Assembly (NCBI RefSeq): GCF_009687845.1
Contig: NZ_BLAD01000044.1
Location: 142,349 to 206,348, forward strand
DNA from: Acrocarpospora corrugata
GTDB lineage: Bacteria; Actinomycetota; Actinomycetes; Streptosporangiales; Streptosporangiaceae
Reading direction: 5' to 3'
DNA length: 64,000 nt
The first letter of the stretch is position 1. The number at the start of each line of letters is the position of its first letter. The notes beneath the pieces were generated by a model. It worked only from the letters and a program-made list of their open reading frames with translations, did not search any database and was not told the DNA's origin. The translations under genes were made by a program, and so were the position numbers. Of the stretch, positions 45,101-54,600 are shown one piece after another.

Positions 45101-48100
45101 GCGGGCGCGCGGCGGTCGGCCAGCCCGGCGCGGACCGCGCCCAGCACGGTCATGACCGCCGCGTCGGGGGCGCCGCCGGTGCCATTGGCCAGCGCGACCA
45201 GGCGGGAGACCGGGAGGCCGGAGTCGCGGATCGACTGGGCGAGGCGTACCAGCTTCAGGAAGTCGGGTTCGGGGCCGTCGAGCGGCGCGAACACCTGCCA
45301 GCCGGTGGCCTCGATCAGGCCGGCGAGTTCGGTCACCCCCAGGCGCAGGGCGCGGGCGAGGAAGCCGTACCGGAACAGGAGGCTGATCGAGGCGGCGGAG
45401 AGCGGCGTGGCCGCGGTGACGCCGGCCGCGCGGACGACGACGGCGAACTCGTCGGCGGTGAGTTTCAGCGCCGCCTGCACGGCCGGGCCGTGCTCCAGCA
45501 GCGGGCCGGAGACCGGATCGGTCCCGAACAGCCTCCGGTGGAGGGGTTCGCCGAGTGGCGCGAAGCAGCCGAGCAGCCACGGCAGGTCGTCCTGGACGTC
45601 GAGTCCGAGCAGGTCCGCGGCGGTCAGCAGGTGCCCGAGCCGGATCAGGACGGTGTCGAAGCCGGTGTCCAGGGCGCGCCGCACGTCGGCGGCCGATCCG
45701 GTGACCGGCACGGGCGCGGGCCACAGGACGGCGACGACCTCGTCGGTGCGCTCGACGCTCCAGCCGAGCCGGGAGCGCAGGCGGACGAACCGGGCGATCC
45801 CCAGCAGGTCGACCGCGCGAAGCCGGTTGCGCGCCGAGTCCGGCAGCGCCCGCCGCAGCTCCATCTTCGCGAAGGCGCCGCTGGAGTCCCCGGCCGGGGG
45901 TTCCGCGCCGGTGGGGTCGGTCAGCACCACGATGTTCATGATCCGGTCGTGGCGGGCGGCGAGCCAGGCGACCACGTCCCCGCCGAACGGGGCGAGGTCC
46001 AGGTTCGGGCGCAGCGCCGCCTTGAACGCCGCCGGGGTCATCGTCCCCTCGCGCAGGCGCAGGATGGCGGAGATGCCGACGCCGAGCGTGCTCAGCGGGC
46101 CGAGCAGGTCGGCGTCGGGGTTGACGAACCGCGTCCTGACCAGGTCGACCAGTTCGGCGGGGGTCAGGCCGAGGCGGCGGGCGAGGCGGCGCGCGTTGCC
46201 CGCCCCGGCCACCAGCTGGGCCTCCGTCACCCGGCCCGGGTCGTCGCCGAACAGGGCCTGCGCCGTGACCTGGGGCTTGGCCAGCAGGTCGCGTTCGGCC
46301 GGGCTGACGCCCACGCGTTCCCGCACGGCGTCGCTCCACGCCCTGCCGTTCGCGTCGTCGGCCGCCAGCGCGGCCATCGCGTCCCGGAGCGTCACCCCCG
46401 CCTGGGCCAGGTACGCCCGGAGCGCGTCCAGCCGCTGGTCCCACGGCAGCACCAGCGGGTAGACCGCGCTCCGCAGCACCGTGTAGGCGGCCTCGTTCAC
46501 GAACTGCGGCGACGCCAGCAGGTCGGCCGTGCCGGTGCCCGGCGGCACGTCGTGGCCCCGGTATCCGTCGATCGTGGCGTTCACCACGACGTGTTCCAGA
46601 ATCTCGTTGGCCAGGTCCACGTACGGCAGCTCGACCTCGGTGTTCTCGCAGCTCAGCGCGATGTGCTGGAGGTCGGGGCGGCGGCTCAGCAGCACCTCCA
46701 GCGGCCTGCGCCCGCCGCCCGGCGGCTGCACGTCCAGGAATTCGAGCAGGTCGACCAGGTAGGCGGCCGGGCTGAGCACCGACTCGCACTGCTCGCAGGC
46801 GCCGGTGTCGCCGGGGCCGAACAGGGTCTCCAGGTTCGGCAGGGTCCGCACCGTGGCCAGGGCGGCGGCCTCGACCATCGCGCGGGCGCCCGGCCCGGTG
46901 GCGGCGGCGGGCCCGCCGCGCGGCACGGCGAACACCTCGGGCGCGGCCCGGGCCACCAGGTGGCTGGTGGCCGTGGCGAGCGCGGCGCTGTGGACCTGGT
47001 CACTGCGGCGGAAGGTCTCGCGGGCGGCGTCCTCGCCGCCGACGTCGGCGGCGAACCGGGTGACGAAGGCGGTCTCGCCGTGCAGGGCCACCGCGCGGGC
47101 GGAGTCGAAGCCGAGCGTGCGCAGCCCGCGCACCGCTTCCGGGGTGGGGGCGACGGCGACGATCCGCTGCAGGGTGGCGACCTCGTCCCGTACGGGCTGG
47201 GCCACCTCGATCGCCCGCGCGCCGAGGAAGTCGTCGATCGGGTGCACGGTGAGCTCGAACCGGTCCTGGTTCTCGGCCAGGAACGCGGCCACCGCCCGGT
47301 CGGTCCCGGCGGGGCCGCCGACCGGGATTGCCCCTTCCGCCACCTCGGCGGCCAGCACGGCGGTGGGGTGGCGCAGCCGCAGCTCCTCGGCCAGGACGGC
47401 CGCGTAGGCGTCCCGCCTTTCTGCCTCGTCCGCGCCCGGGATGCCGTCGGGGACGGGCACGTCGGCGGTGAGGTCCGCCCGCCACCGATCCGCGCGGTGG
47501 TATCCGGCCGCCGCGAGATCCCCGACCCGCGCCGGGGCCGCGCCGTCGTGCAGTTTGGCGATCAGGGGCGCGTTGTTGCGGGTCAGCGTGGCCAGCGCGC
47601 CGTCGAGTTCCAGCCGGGGCGCGCTGTCCGGGAACACCTCCCTGACCTGCGACCACAGCGTCTCGGGCGCGCTTCGGTGCTCGTGGTAGAGCTGGGCGAA
47701 CCGAGTCCGGTCGGCCTCGTCGGGCAGCGCGGCCGCCAGCAGGTCCCCCAGCTTGCCCTCGCCGGTCCCGCCGGGCAGGTCGAGCACGGCCCGGCCCGCC
47801 AGGTCGCGGGCCGCGTCGAGGCCGGCGGGGATCACCGCCGTCAGCTCCGGCGCGATGATCCCCTGCTCGGCGGCGCGCTCCCAGACCGCCTCGATCACCC
47901 CGGCGGGGGCGAGCGCCCACAGGCGCGGCCCGGCGGGCAGCCCGGCCCGGTAGAGCGCGTAGTGCAGCGGAGCGGGAATGCCGGTGCTGGCCGCCTCCCG
48001 GCCGGCCAGCGAGGCCATGGCCACGGCGCGCGCGTCCCAGCCGCTCTTGGCGGCGGCGAAGCTGACGTCCCTGCGGTCGTCGTGCTCGACGAAACTGGCC

Positions 48101-48501
48101 AGGCTGACCTCGGTCTCCCCGGCCAGCGCGCGATCGAGGTCGGCGACCAGGCGGGTGTACTCGTCGAGGACGGGCGCCGCGCCCGCCGGGAGCACGACGT
48201 CGATCACCTCGTCCGGGCCGGCGTCGAAGCGCGGCGCGGACCGGGCGAGCACCTCGCGTGCCCCCGGAACGTTCCTGACGACCTTGACGACCAGGTCCAG
48301 GCTGGCCGCCGGGGCGGAGCGGACCCGCTCCGGGTCGAAGGTGAGCGCGAACGTGCCGTCCGGCCGGACCTCGGCCGTGCCGGCCAGATGTTCGCCGCCG
48401 AAGCGCAGGTCGAAGACCTCCACGGCGACCCCGGTGGCGACGGGCGACCCGGTGTCGTCGCGCACCGTCCCGCCGACGCGAAAGTCCGTCACGAACCCCA
48501 C
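42172..48501 (-). CDS. TcA N-terminal subunit (VRP1, neuraminidase-like), YenA1-like split
   Basis: A 2109-residue protein matching the N-terminal part of TcA. The first ~90 residues form a carboxypeptidase-regulatory/transthyretin-like beta domain (GGTVRDDTGSPVATGVAVEV). The VRP1 hallmark CESVLSPAAYLVDLLEFL lies near residue 580. A PA14-like insert (LSVRFWAGPITGPPV, then GTYVLTVEADGSAVTLQIDG) covers about residues 1335-1470. The end holds the ABC-toxin-N and neuraminidase-like blocks (KRYRIWEANRRVFLFPENWL, then KRGYFHRTLDGTWRPWERVN). The start is a GTG at 48501; another GTG three codons in, after GGTGGGG, is equally possible. It forms the shell and receptor-facing part of the injector. Confidence 0.9.
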   Translation of the reverse strand: MGFVTDFRVGGTVRDDTGSPVATGVAVEVFDLRFGGEHLAGTAEVRPDGTFALTFDPERVRSAPAASLDLVVKVVRNVPGAREVLARSAPRFDAGPDEVIDVVLPAGAAPVLDEYTRLVADLDRALAGETEVSLASFVEHDDRRDVSFAAAKSGWDARAVAMASLAGREAASTGIPAPLHYALYRAGLPAGPRLWALAPAGVIEAVWERAAEQGIIAPELTAVIPAGLDAARDLAGRAVLDLPGGTGEGKLGDLLAAALPDEADRTRFAQLYHEHRSAPETLWSQVREVFPDSAPRLELDGALATLTRNNAPLIAKLHDGAAPARVGDLAAAGYHRADRWRADLTADVPVPDGIPGADEAERRDAYAAVLAEELRLRHPTAVLAAEVAEGAIPVGGPAGTDRAVAAFLAENQDRFELTVHPIDDFLGARAIEVAQPVRDEVATLQRIVAVAPTPEAVRGLRTLGFDSARAVALHGETAFVTRFAADVGGEDAARETFRRSDQVHSAALATATSHLVARAAPEVFAVPRGGPAAATGPGARAMVEAAALATVRTLPNLETLFGPGDTGACEQCESVLSPAAYLVDLLEFLDVQPPGGGRRPLEVLLSRRPDLQHIALSCENTEVELPYVDLANEILEHVVVNATIDGYRGHDVPPGTGTADLLASPQFVNEAAYTVLRSAVYPLVLPWDQRLDALRAYLAQAGVTLRDAMAALAADDANGRAWSDAVRERVGVSPAERDLLAKPQVTAQALFGDDPGRVTEAQLVAGAGNARRLARRLGLTPAELVDLVRTRFVNPDADLLGPLSTLGVGISAILRLREGTMTPAAFKAALRPNLDLAPFGGDVVAWLAARHDRIMNIVVLTDPTGAEPPAGDSSGAFAKMELRRALPDSARNRLRAVDLLGIARFVRLRSRLGWSVERTDEVVAVLWPAPVPVTGSAADVRRALDTGFDTVLIRLGHLLTAADLLGLDVQDDLPWLLGCFAPLGEPLHRRLFGTDPVSGPLLEHGPAVQAALKLTADEFAVVVRAAGVTAATPLSAASISLLFRYGFLARALRLGVTELAGLIEATGWQVFAPLDGPEPDFLKLVRLAQSIRDSGLPVSRLVALANGTGGAPDAAVMTVLGAVRAGLADRRAPAQWSEAALRTVLTSVFAPDVSDAFLGLLAGASTYTTAYHQDAATLPGPVLAAAPGLAYDAARSLLIHRGVLTPEAAAAVAALPGLPARLAEAAGNLANAGQAEYLPLFRAHPVLEKRWRAWAAVRDPDDVRRAALGAALLEELRPSLIRRQLGEVLGAATGEAPASVAALVEDAVAMPGSAPGRPAGDDLAAVTATGLSVRFWAGPITGPPVRTAVAPSVDYEPGGVNLRQAAGIAAGPISGVWAATVDPALPGTYVLTVEADGSAVTLQIDGRAVPLRKEGTTWTADPAGLAAGARLELTATGLNAKLRLRWQAEGLAPVVLPGTACCPADAVAAFTAAYRRLRAALELAGALGLSIRELLSFARSPEYLVGGVGWLSAVPAAGPAARQALVRAVAALARYRRLRERWAVTGTAIVDLLDGAETPDELLSALTGVTPATVADAAAHLGANLRSLDGLWRVADLIDLTRAVVLPVPALARIVRVTPSAQDVRDVRDAVRARYDDAAWAEVVRPIHNQLRRSARDALVGRVLHMENPDPDLAVDAVTGGFTTPDQLYEKLLIDVQMDPCMTTSRIAQAISAVQLFVARFLLNLEPEVSPQSIDPQRWEAMKRYRIWEANRRVFLFPENWLDPELRDDKSPFFREVESELLQSDITDQAAATALGHYLERLDEVANLEIAGMHVQERDAAGTGVPDPLVHVIGRTSGAKRGYFHRTLDGTWRPWERVNVDVPDDPVLPVIWKGRFLLFWLTVSKQPDRRQPGPFPLAPGGSRLGDLRVADMNLRASATLTVSLFWSEYYNGRWQSPRTSDPDRPIDLGAEFSVIGDPLTLRLASDIENDNLGVRDSLGIIVLNPSPGGTGNSHFRLYTTHSLPVRKQDDTGGSPGFPADRQFSAVGPFTVSFRDDPFHELTVLRASQSPYRGVGPMHRLKDPHRAPFFFQDSRHVFYVHPDPTDVVSVTFGVFPGPIAAPLIIPELDR

Positions 48502-48606
48502 CGCCTTCCGGCCGGTCCCGACCGATACGTCCCCGGTCTTGTTGATCAGGCTACAGTGGGTGAGGTAGGTGTTACAGCTCTTGCCACAGATTCGGGGGGT
48601 TGTGCC
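48502..48606. promoter_or_regulatory. Divergent promoter region of the Tc locus
   Basis: A 105-bp gap between the leftward TcA operon and the rightward TcB-TcC gene; it must carry both promoters. The middle (48538-48575) is locally AT-richer. I see no dyad or consensus pair I would defend. GGGGGG about 7 bases before the GTG at 48607 is the ribosome-binding site. Confidence 0.5.
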
Positions 48607-51600
48607 GTGCAGCCGTCAGAGGACATTCACGGCGCATCCCGGCCCGCGCCCTCGGTGAGTCTGCCCAAGGGCGGCGGCGCGATCCGCGGCATCGGCGAGA
48701 CGTTCGCGGCCAATCCGGCGACCGGCACGGGCGCGATGACCGTCCCCGTCGCCACCAGCCCCGACCGATCCGGGCTGGGGCCGGAGCTCGCCCTGTCGTA
48801 CGACTCGGGGTCGGGCAACGGCGTCTTCGGGTTCGGCTGGAGCCTGTCGCTGCCGTCGATCACCCGCAGGACCGACCGGGGCCTGCCGACCTACGGCGAG
48901 TCGGACGTCTTCCTGCTGTCGGGGTCCGAGGATCTGGTGCCGGCCGGGCCCGACGACACCACCGTCGATCCGCGTTACGCCGTACGGCGATATCGGCCCA
49001 GGATCGACGGCCTGTCCGCGCGGATCGAACGCTGGACCCGGCTGGACGGCTACGTGCACTGGCGGTCGATCTCCAGGGACAACGTCCTGACCGTGTACGG
49101 CGTGGACGCCGACTCCAGGATCGCCGACCCCGCGGACCCCACCCGGATCTTCACCTGGCTGATCAGCGAGACCCGCGACGACAAGGGCAACGCCGTCCGC
49201 TACGGCTACGCCCGCGAGAACGGCCTGGGCGCCGACCTCACCCGTCCTTCGGAGCGCAACCGGGGCGACCGCACCGCCAACCGCTACCTCAAACGCGTCG
49301 AGTACGGCAACCGCCGCCCTCTCCTGACCGAGACCGGCCACCGCCCCCGATTCACCGGCACGGAAGACGCCGGCTTCATGTTCGAAGTCCTCTTCGACTA
49401 CGGCGACCACGACCTGGCGGACCCGGCGATCCTGGGCGACTGGTCGTTCCGGACCGACCCGTTCTCCGCCTACCGGGCCCGTTTCGAGGTGCGCACCACC
49501 CGCCTGTGCCGCCGGATCCTGACTTTTCACCACGTCCCCGGCGAGGGCGGGTACGACGGCCTGGTCCGCTCCACCGACCTGGCCTACGCCACCCAGTCCG
49601 GCTACAGCTTCCTGCGCTCGGTCACGCAGACCGGCTACCGGCGGGACGGCGACGGCTACCGGCGGAGCAGCCTTCCGCCGCTGGAGTTCGACTACGAGCG
49701 GCCGGACGGGCCGCGGCTGGTGCGGGACGTCGATCCGGCCGCGCTGGAAAGCCTGCCGGCCGGCGTCGGCGCGGCCCACCAGTGGGTCGACCTGCGCGGC
49801 GAGGGCATCCCCGGCATCCTCAGCGAGCAGGCGGACGCCTGGTGGTATGTCCGCAATCTGAGTCCGGCGGGACCGCTCACGTTCGCGCCGGCGGAGCTGG
49901 TGGCGTCCAGGCCGAGCCCGGGCCTGGACGGCGGCCGGGCGCAGTTCATGGACCTGGCCGGCGACGGCAGCCCCGACCTGGTCGTGCTGGACGGCCCCGA
50001 GCCCGGCCTGTACGAGCACGACGGCGACCTCGGCTGGCAGCCCTTCCGCCCGTTCACCTCCCGTCCCGCCCGCGGACTGAGCGGCGAGGACATCCGGCTG
50101 ACCGACCTGACCGGCGACGGCCAGCCGGACGTACTCGTGATCGAGGACGACGCGTTCGTGTGGCACCCTTCGATGGCGGAAGCCGGGTTCGGCCCGGCCC
50201 TGCGCGTCCCCCAGCCCTACGACGAGGAACTCGGTCCCCGGCTCGTCTTCACCGACGGCACGCAGTCGATCTACCTGGCCGACTTCAGCGGCGACGGCCT
50301 CACCGATCTGGCCAGGATCAGGAACGGCGAGATCTGCTACTGGCCCAACCTCGGCTACGGCCGCTTCGGCGCCAAGGTGACCATGGACGGCGTGCGCCCG
50401 TTCGACGACCCCGACCAGTTCGACCAGCGCCGGGTGCGGCTCGCCGACATCGACGGGACCGGCACCACCGACCTGATCTACCTGCACCGCGACGGCGTCC
50501 GCCTGTACTACAACCGGTCAGGGAACGGCTGGAGCGAGCCGGAGCGCCTGAACGGCTTCCCGCCGGTCGACGACGTCGCGTCGATCCAGGTCACCGACCT
50601 GCTCGGGAACGGGACCGCCTGCCTGGTCTGGTCGTCGCCGCTGCCGGGCGACGCGGCCCGGCCGATGCGCTACGTGCGGCTGACCGGCGAGCGGAAGCCG
50701 CACCTGCTGATCAGGGCGGCCAACAACCTCGGCGTGGAGACCCTCGTCGGCTACGCGCCGTCGACGAAGTTCTCCCAGCGGGACGAGCGCGACGGCGAGC
50801 CGTGGTCGACCCGGCTGCCGTTCCCGGTGCACGTGGTGGAGCAGGTGGAGACCCTGGACCGGGTCAGCCGGAACCGCTTCGTCAGCCGGTACGCCTATCA
50901 CCACGGCCATTTCGACGGCGACGAGCGTGAGTTCCGCGGCTTCGGCGCGGTCGACCAGTGGGACACCGAGGAGATCGGCGCCCTCACCGGCGCGGAGAAC
51001 GAGGATCCGGCCGCGCGGCTGCCGCCGGTGCGCACCAGGACCTGGTTCCACACGGGCGGGCTGCCCGGCTCCGGCCACCTGCCGCCGGGCTCGCTGAACC
51101 CTCCCCCGCTGCCGGGCGGCCTGACCGCCGACGAGGAACGAGAGGCCCATCGGGCGCTCAAGGGGTCGATGCTCCGCCAGGAGGTGTACGCCGTGGACGG
51201 CGGGCCCCGGCAGGAGCATCCGTACCAGGTGACCGAGACCAGCTATGCCGTCCGGGTCGAGCAGCGCCGGGGCCCCAACCCGCACGCGGTGTTCTCGACG
51301 CATCCGGCCGAGACCGTCGAACGGCAGCACGAGCGCGACCCCGGCGATCCGCGCGTACGGCACTCGATCACCCTGGACGTGGACGCCTTCGGCAACGTGC
51401 TCCAGAGCGTGACGATCGGCTACGGCCGCCGGGGGCCGCAGGTCCGCGAGGAGCAGCGCACGCCGCTGATCACTTACACCGAGAACACCCTGACCGGGCC
51501 GGTGCTCAGCCCGGACGACCACCGCACCCCGCTGCCCGCGCAGACCCGCGTCTTCGAGCTGACCGGCTATCCGCTGACCGGCCCGCTGTACCTGCCGGGC

Positions 51601-54600
51601 GATTTCGCCGGACCCGATCCGGCGTCGGGCCGTCCCCTGGCCGTCTTCGAGGCGGAGGTCGGCTACCACGAGACGGCGGCCGGGAGCAGGCGCCGCCGCC
51701 CGATCGAGTGGACCCGCGTCCGCTACCGGGCCGACGACCTGTCCGCGCTGCTGCCGCTCGGCGACCTGGAGCCGAGGGCTCTGCCCGGCGAGACCTACAC
51801 GCTGACGCTCACCACCGGGCTGCTCGACCAGGTCTTCCGGCGCGACGGCGTCGCCCTGCTGCCGGACCCCGGCGGCGTCCTGCGCACGGGCGGCTACCTG
51901 TCGAGCCACGACGCCGGATTCCCCGCCGACCAGGACGGGCTCTGGTGGGTTCCGTCCGGCCGGGTCTTCCTGTCGCCAGACGACGGCGACACGGCCGCGC
52001 AGGAGTTCAGCCATGCGAAGGACCATTTTTTCCTGCCATGTCGTACGCGGGATCCGTTCCAGAACGCGAGCTTCATCCGCTACGACGAGCACGACCTGCT
52101 GATCGCCGAGACCCGGGACGCGGCCGGCAACCGGGTCACCGTCGGCGAGCGCGACCCGGCCAGGCCCGGCAACGACTACCGGGTCCTGCAGCCCAGCCTG
52201 ATCACGGACCCGAACGGCAACAGGACCCAGGTCGCCTTCGACTGCCTCGGGATGGTGGTCGCGACCGCCGTGCGCGGCAAGCCCGGCCAGGACGTGGGTG
52301 ACACGCTCGACGGGCTCGAACCCGATCTGACCGACGCGGAGATCGCCGCGTTCCTGGACGCGCCGCCGGCCGATCCCGCCGCCCTGCTCGGCCGGGCGAC
52401 CACCCGGCTGGTCTACGACGTGTTCGCCCACCGGCGGACCCCCGGACAGCCCGCCGCCGTGTGCACGCTCGCCCGGGAGACGCACGACGCCGACCTGCCG
52501 GCGGGCACCCCGACGAGGGTGCAGCTCAGCCTCTCCTACTCGGACGGGCTCGGCCGGAACGTGCAGAACAAGCGGCGGGCCGGGGCGGGGCGCTGGGTGG
52601 TCAGCGGCTGGACCGTCCACAACAACAAGGGCCTGCCCGTCCGCACGTTCGAGCCGTTCTTCAGCGCGACCCACCGCTTCGAGTCCGGCGTGCGGGCCGG
52701 GGTCAGCCCCGTCGTGTTCTACGACCCGCTCGGCCGGGTCGTCGCCACCCTGCATCCCGACCGCAGTTACCAGAAGTCGGTCTTCGACCCCTGGCGGCAC
52801 GTCACGTGGGACGCGAACGACACGGTGCTCGACGACCCCCGCACCGATCCGGATATTTCCGGATATGTGGCGGGGTTCTTCGCCGGTCTGCCGGACGGGT
52901 GGCGCACCTGGCACGGCGAACGCGAGAACGGGGACCTGGGCCCCGAGGAGCGTTCCGCCGCCGCGAAGGCCGCCGCCCACGCCCGCACCCCGGCCGCCGC
53001 CCATGTCGACGTGCTCGGACGGCCCGTCCAGAACGTCGCCGACAACGGCCCCGACCCTGACCATCCGGACCGGCATCTGCTCCTGACGACCACCACCCAG
53101 CTCGACATCGAGGGCAACCAGCGGGCCGTCCTGGACGCGGCGGGCCGGGTGGTCATGCGCTACCGGCACGACCTGATGGGCCACCGGATCCACCAGCACG
53201 GCATGGACCGCGGCGCCCGCTGGCTGCTGAGCGACGTGCTCGGGCAGCCGCTGCGCGCGTGGGACCAGCGCGGCCACGTCTTCCGTACCGAATACGACCT
53301 GCTCCGCCGCCCGCTGCGGACCTTCGTCTCCGGCCCGGACGGCGAACGGCTGGTCGAACGCCTGGTCTACGGCGAGCGGCACCCCGAGGCAGTCGAACGC
53401 AACCTGCGCGGCGTCGCCTACCTGCGCCTCGACCAGGCCGGAGCCCTCACGACGGAGGAACACGACTTCAAGGGCAACCCGCTGCGGACCACCCGCCGGC
53501 TCACGAACGGAACCCGATACCGGGAGACGGTCGGCTGGCCTGACCTCCCGGACGAGAACCTGGAGGCCGCGCTGGCCCCCTTCCTGGAAACGGCCGGCTA
53601 CACGTCCACGACCAGCTACGACGCGCTCGACCGGCCGCTCGCCAGGTCCACGCCGCACACGCCGTCGATGGCGGCGACCGTGGTCAGGACGGCGTACGAC
53701 GAGGCCGGTCTGGTCGCGCGCCTGGACGCCGACCTCCGCGGCGTGCCGACGCCGTTCGTCACCGCCGTCGACTACGACGCGCTGGGCCGGCGGGTGCGGA
53801 TCGACTACGGCAACGGCGCGACCACGTCGTACACCTATGATCCGCGCACGTTCCGGCTCACCCGCATGCTCACGACGCGGACGGGCTTCCCCGCCGACGC
53901 GAACCCGGTGCAGGACCTCGGCTACACCTACGACCCGGCCGGCAACCTCGTCCACCAGCGCGACGACGCCCAGCAGCGGATCTTCTTCGCCGGCCGGCTG
54001 GTCGAGCCCGCCGCCGACTTCACCTATGACGCGATCTACCGGCTGATCGAGGCCACCGGCCGCGAGCACCTGGGGCAGAACCAGGCGCCGATCCCGCACT
54101 CCCCCGGCGACGCGCCGCGCCTGCGGCTGCCGCACCCGGGCGACGGCGCCGCGATGGGCCGCTACACCGAGCGGTACGGCTACGACGCCGCGGGCAATAT
54201 CCTCACCATGCGGCACACCGGCTCCTCCGGCTGGACCCGCCGCTACGACTACGCGGAACCCAGCTCCCTCGACGGCTCCCCGAGTGACCGCCTCACCAGC
54301 ACGGTGACCGGCCAGGACGACGCGGCGACCCCCGAGCGGTACGCCTACGACGCGCACGGCAACGCCACCCGGATGCCGCACCTGCGCGGCCCGGACGCCA
54401 ACCTGTTCTGGGACCATTTCGACCAGCTGGTCCGGAGCGACCTGGAGGGAGGCGGCGCCGTCCACTACGTCTACGACGCCGACGGCGAACGGGTGCGCAA
54501 GGTCTGGGAGAAGCCGTCCGGCCTGGTCGAGGAGCGGCTCTACCTGGGCGACTTCGAGATCTACCGGCGGACCCAGAACGGCGCCGCCGCGTTCGAACGC

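Noticed and set aside
43762..48606. Open frame continuing about 1600 codons upstream of the TcB-TcC gene
   Set aside because: It is antisense to the TcA genes; high third-position GC keeps the complementary frame open. Tc similarity begins only after the GTG at 48607.
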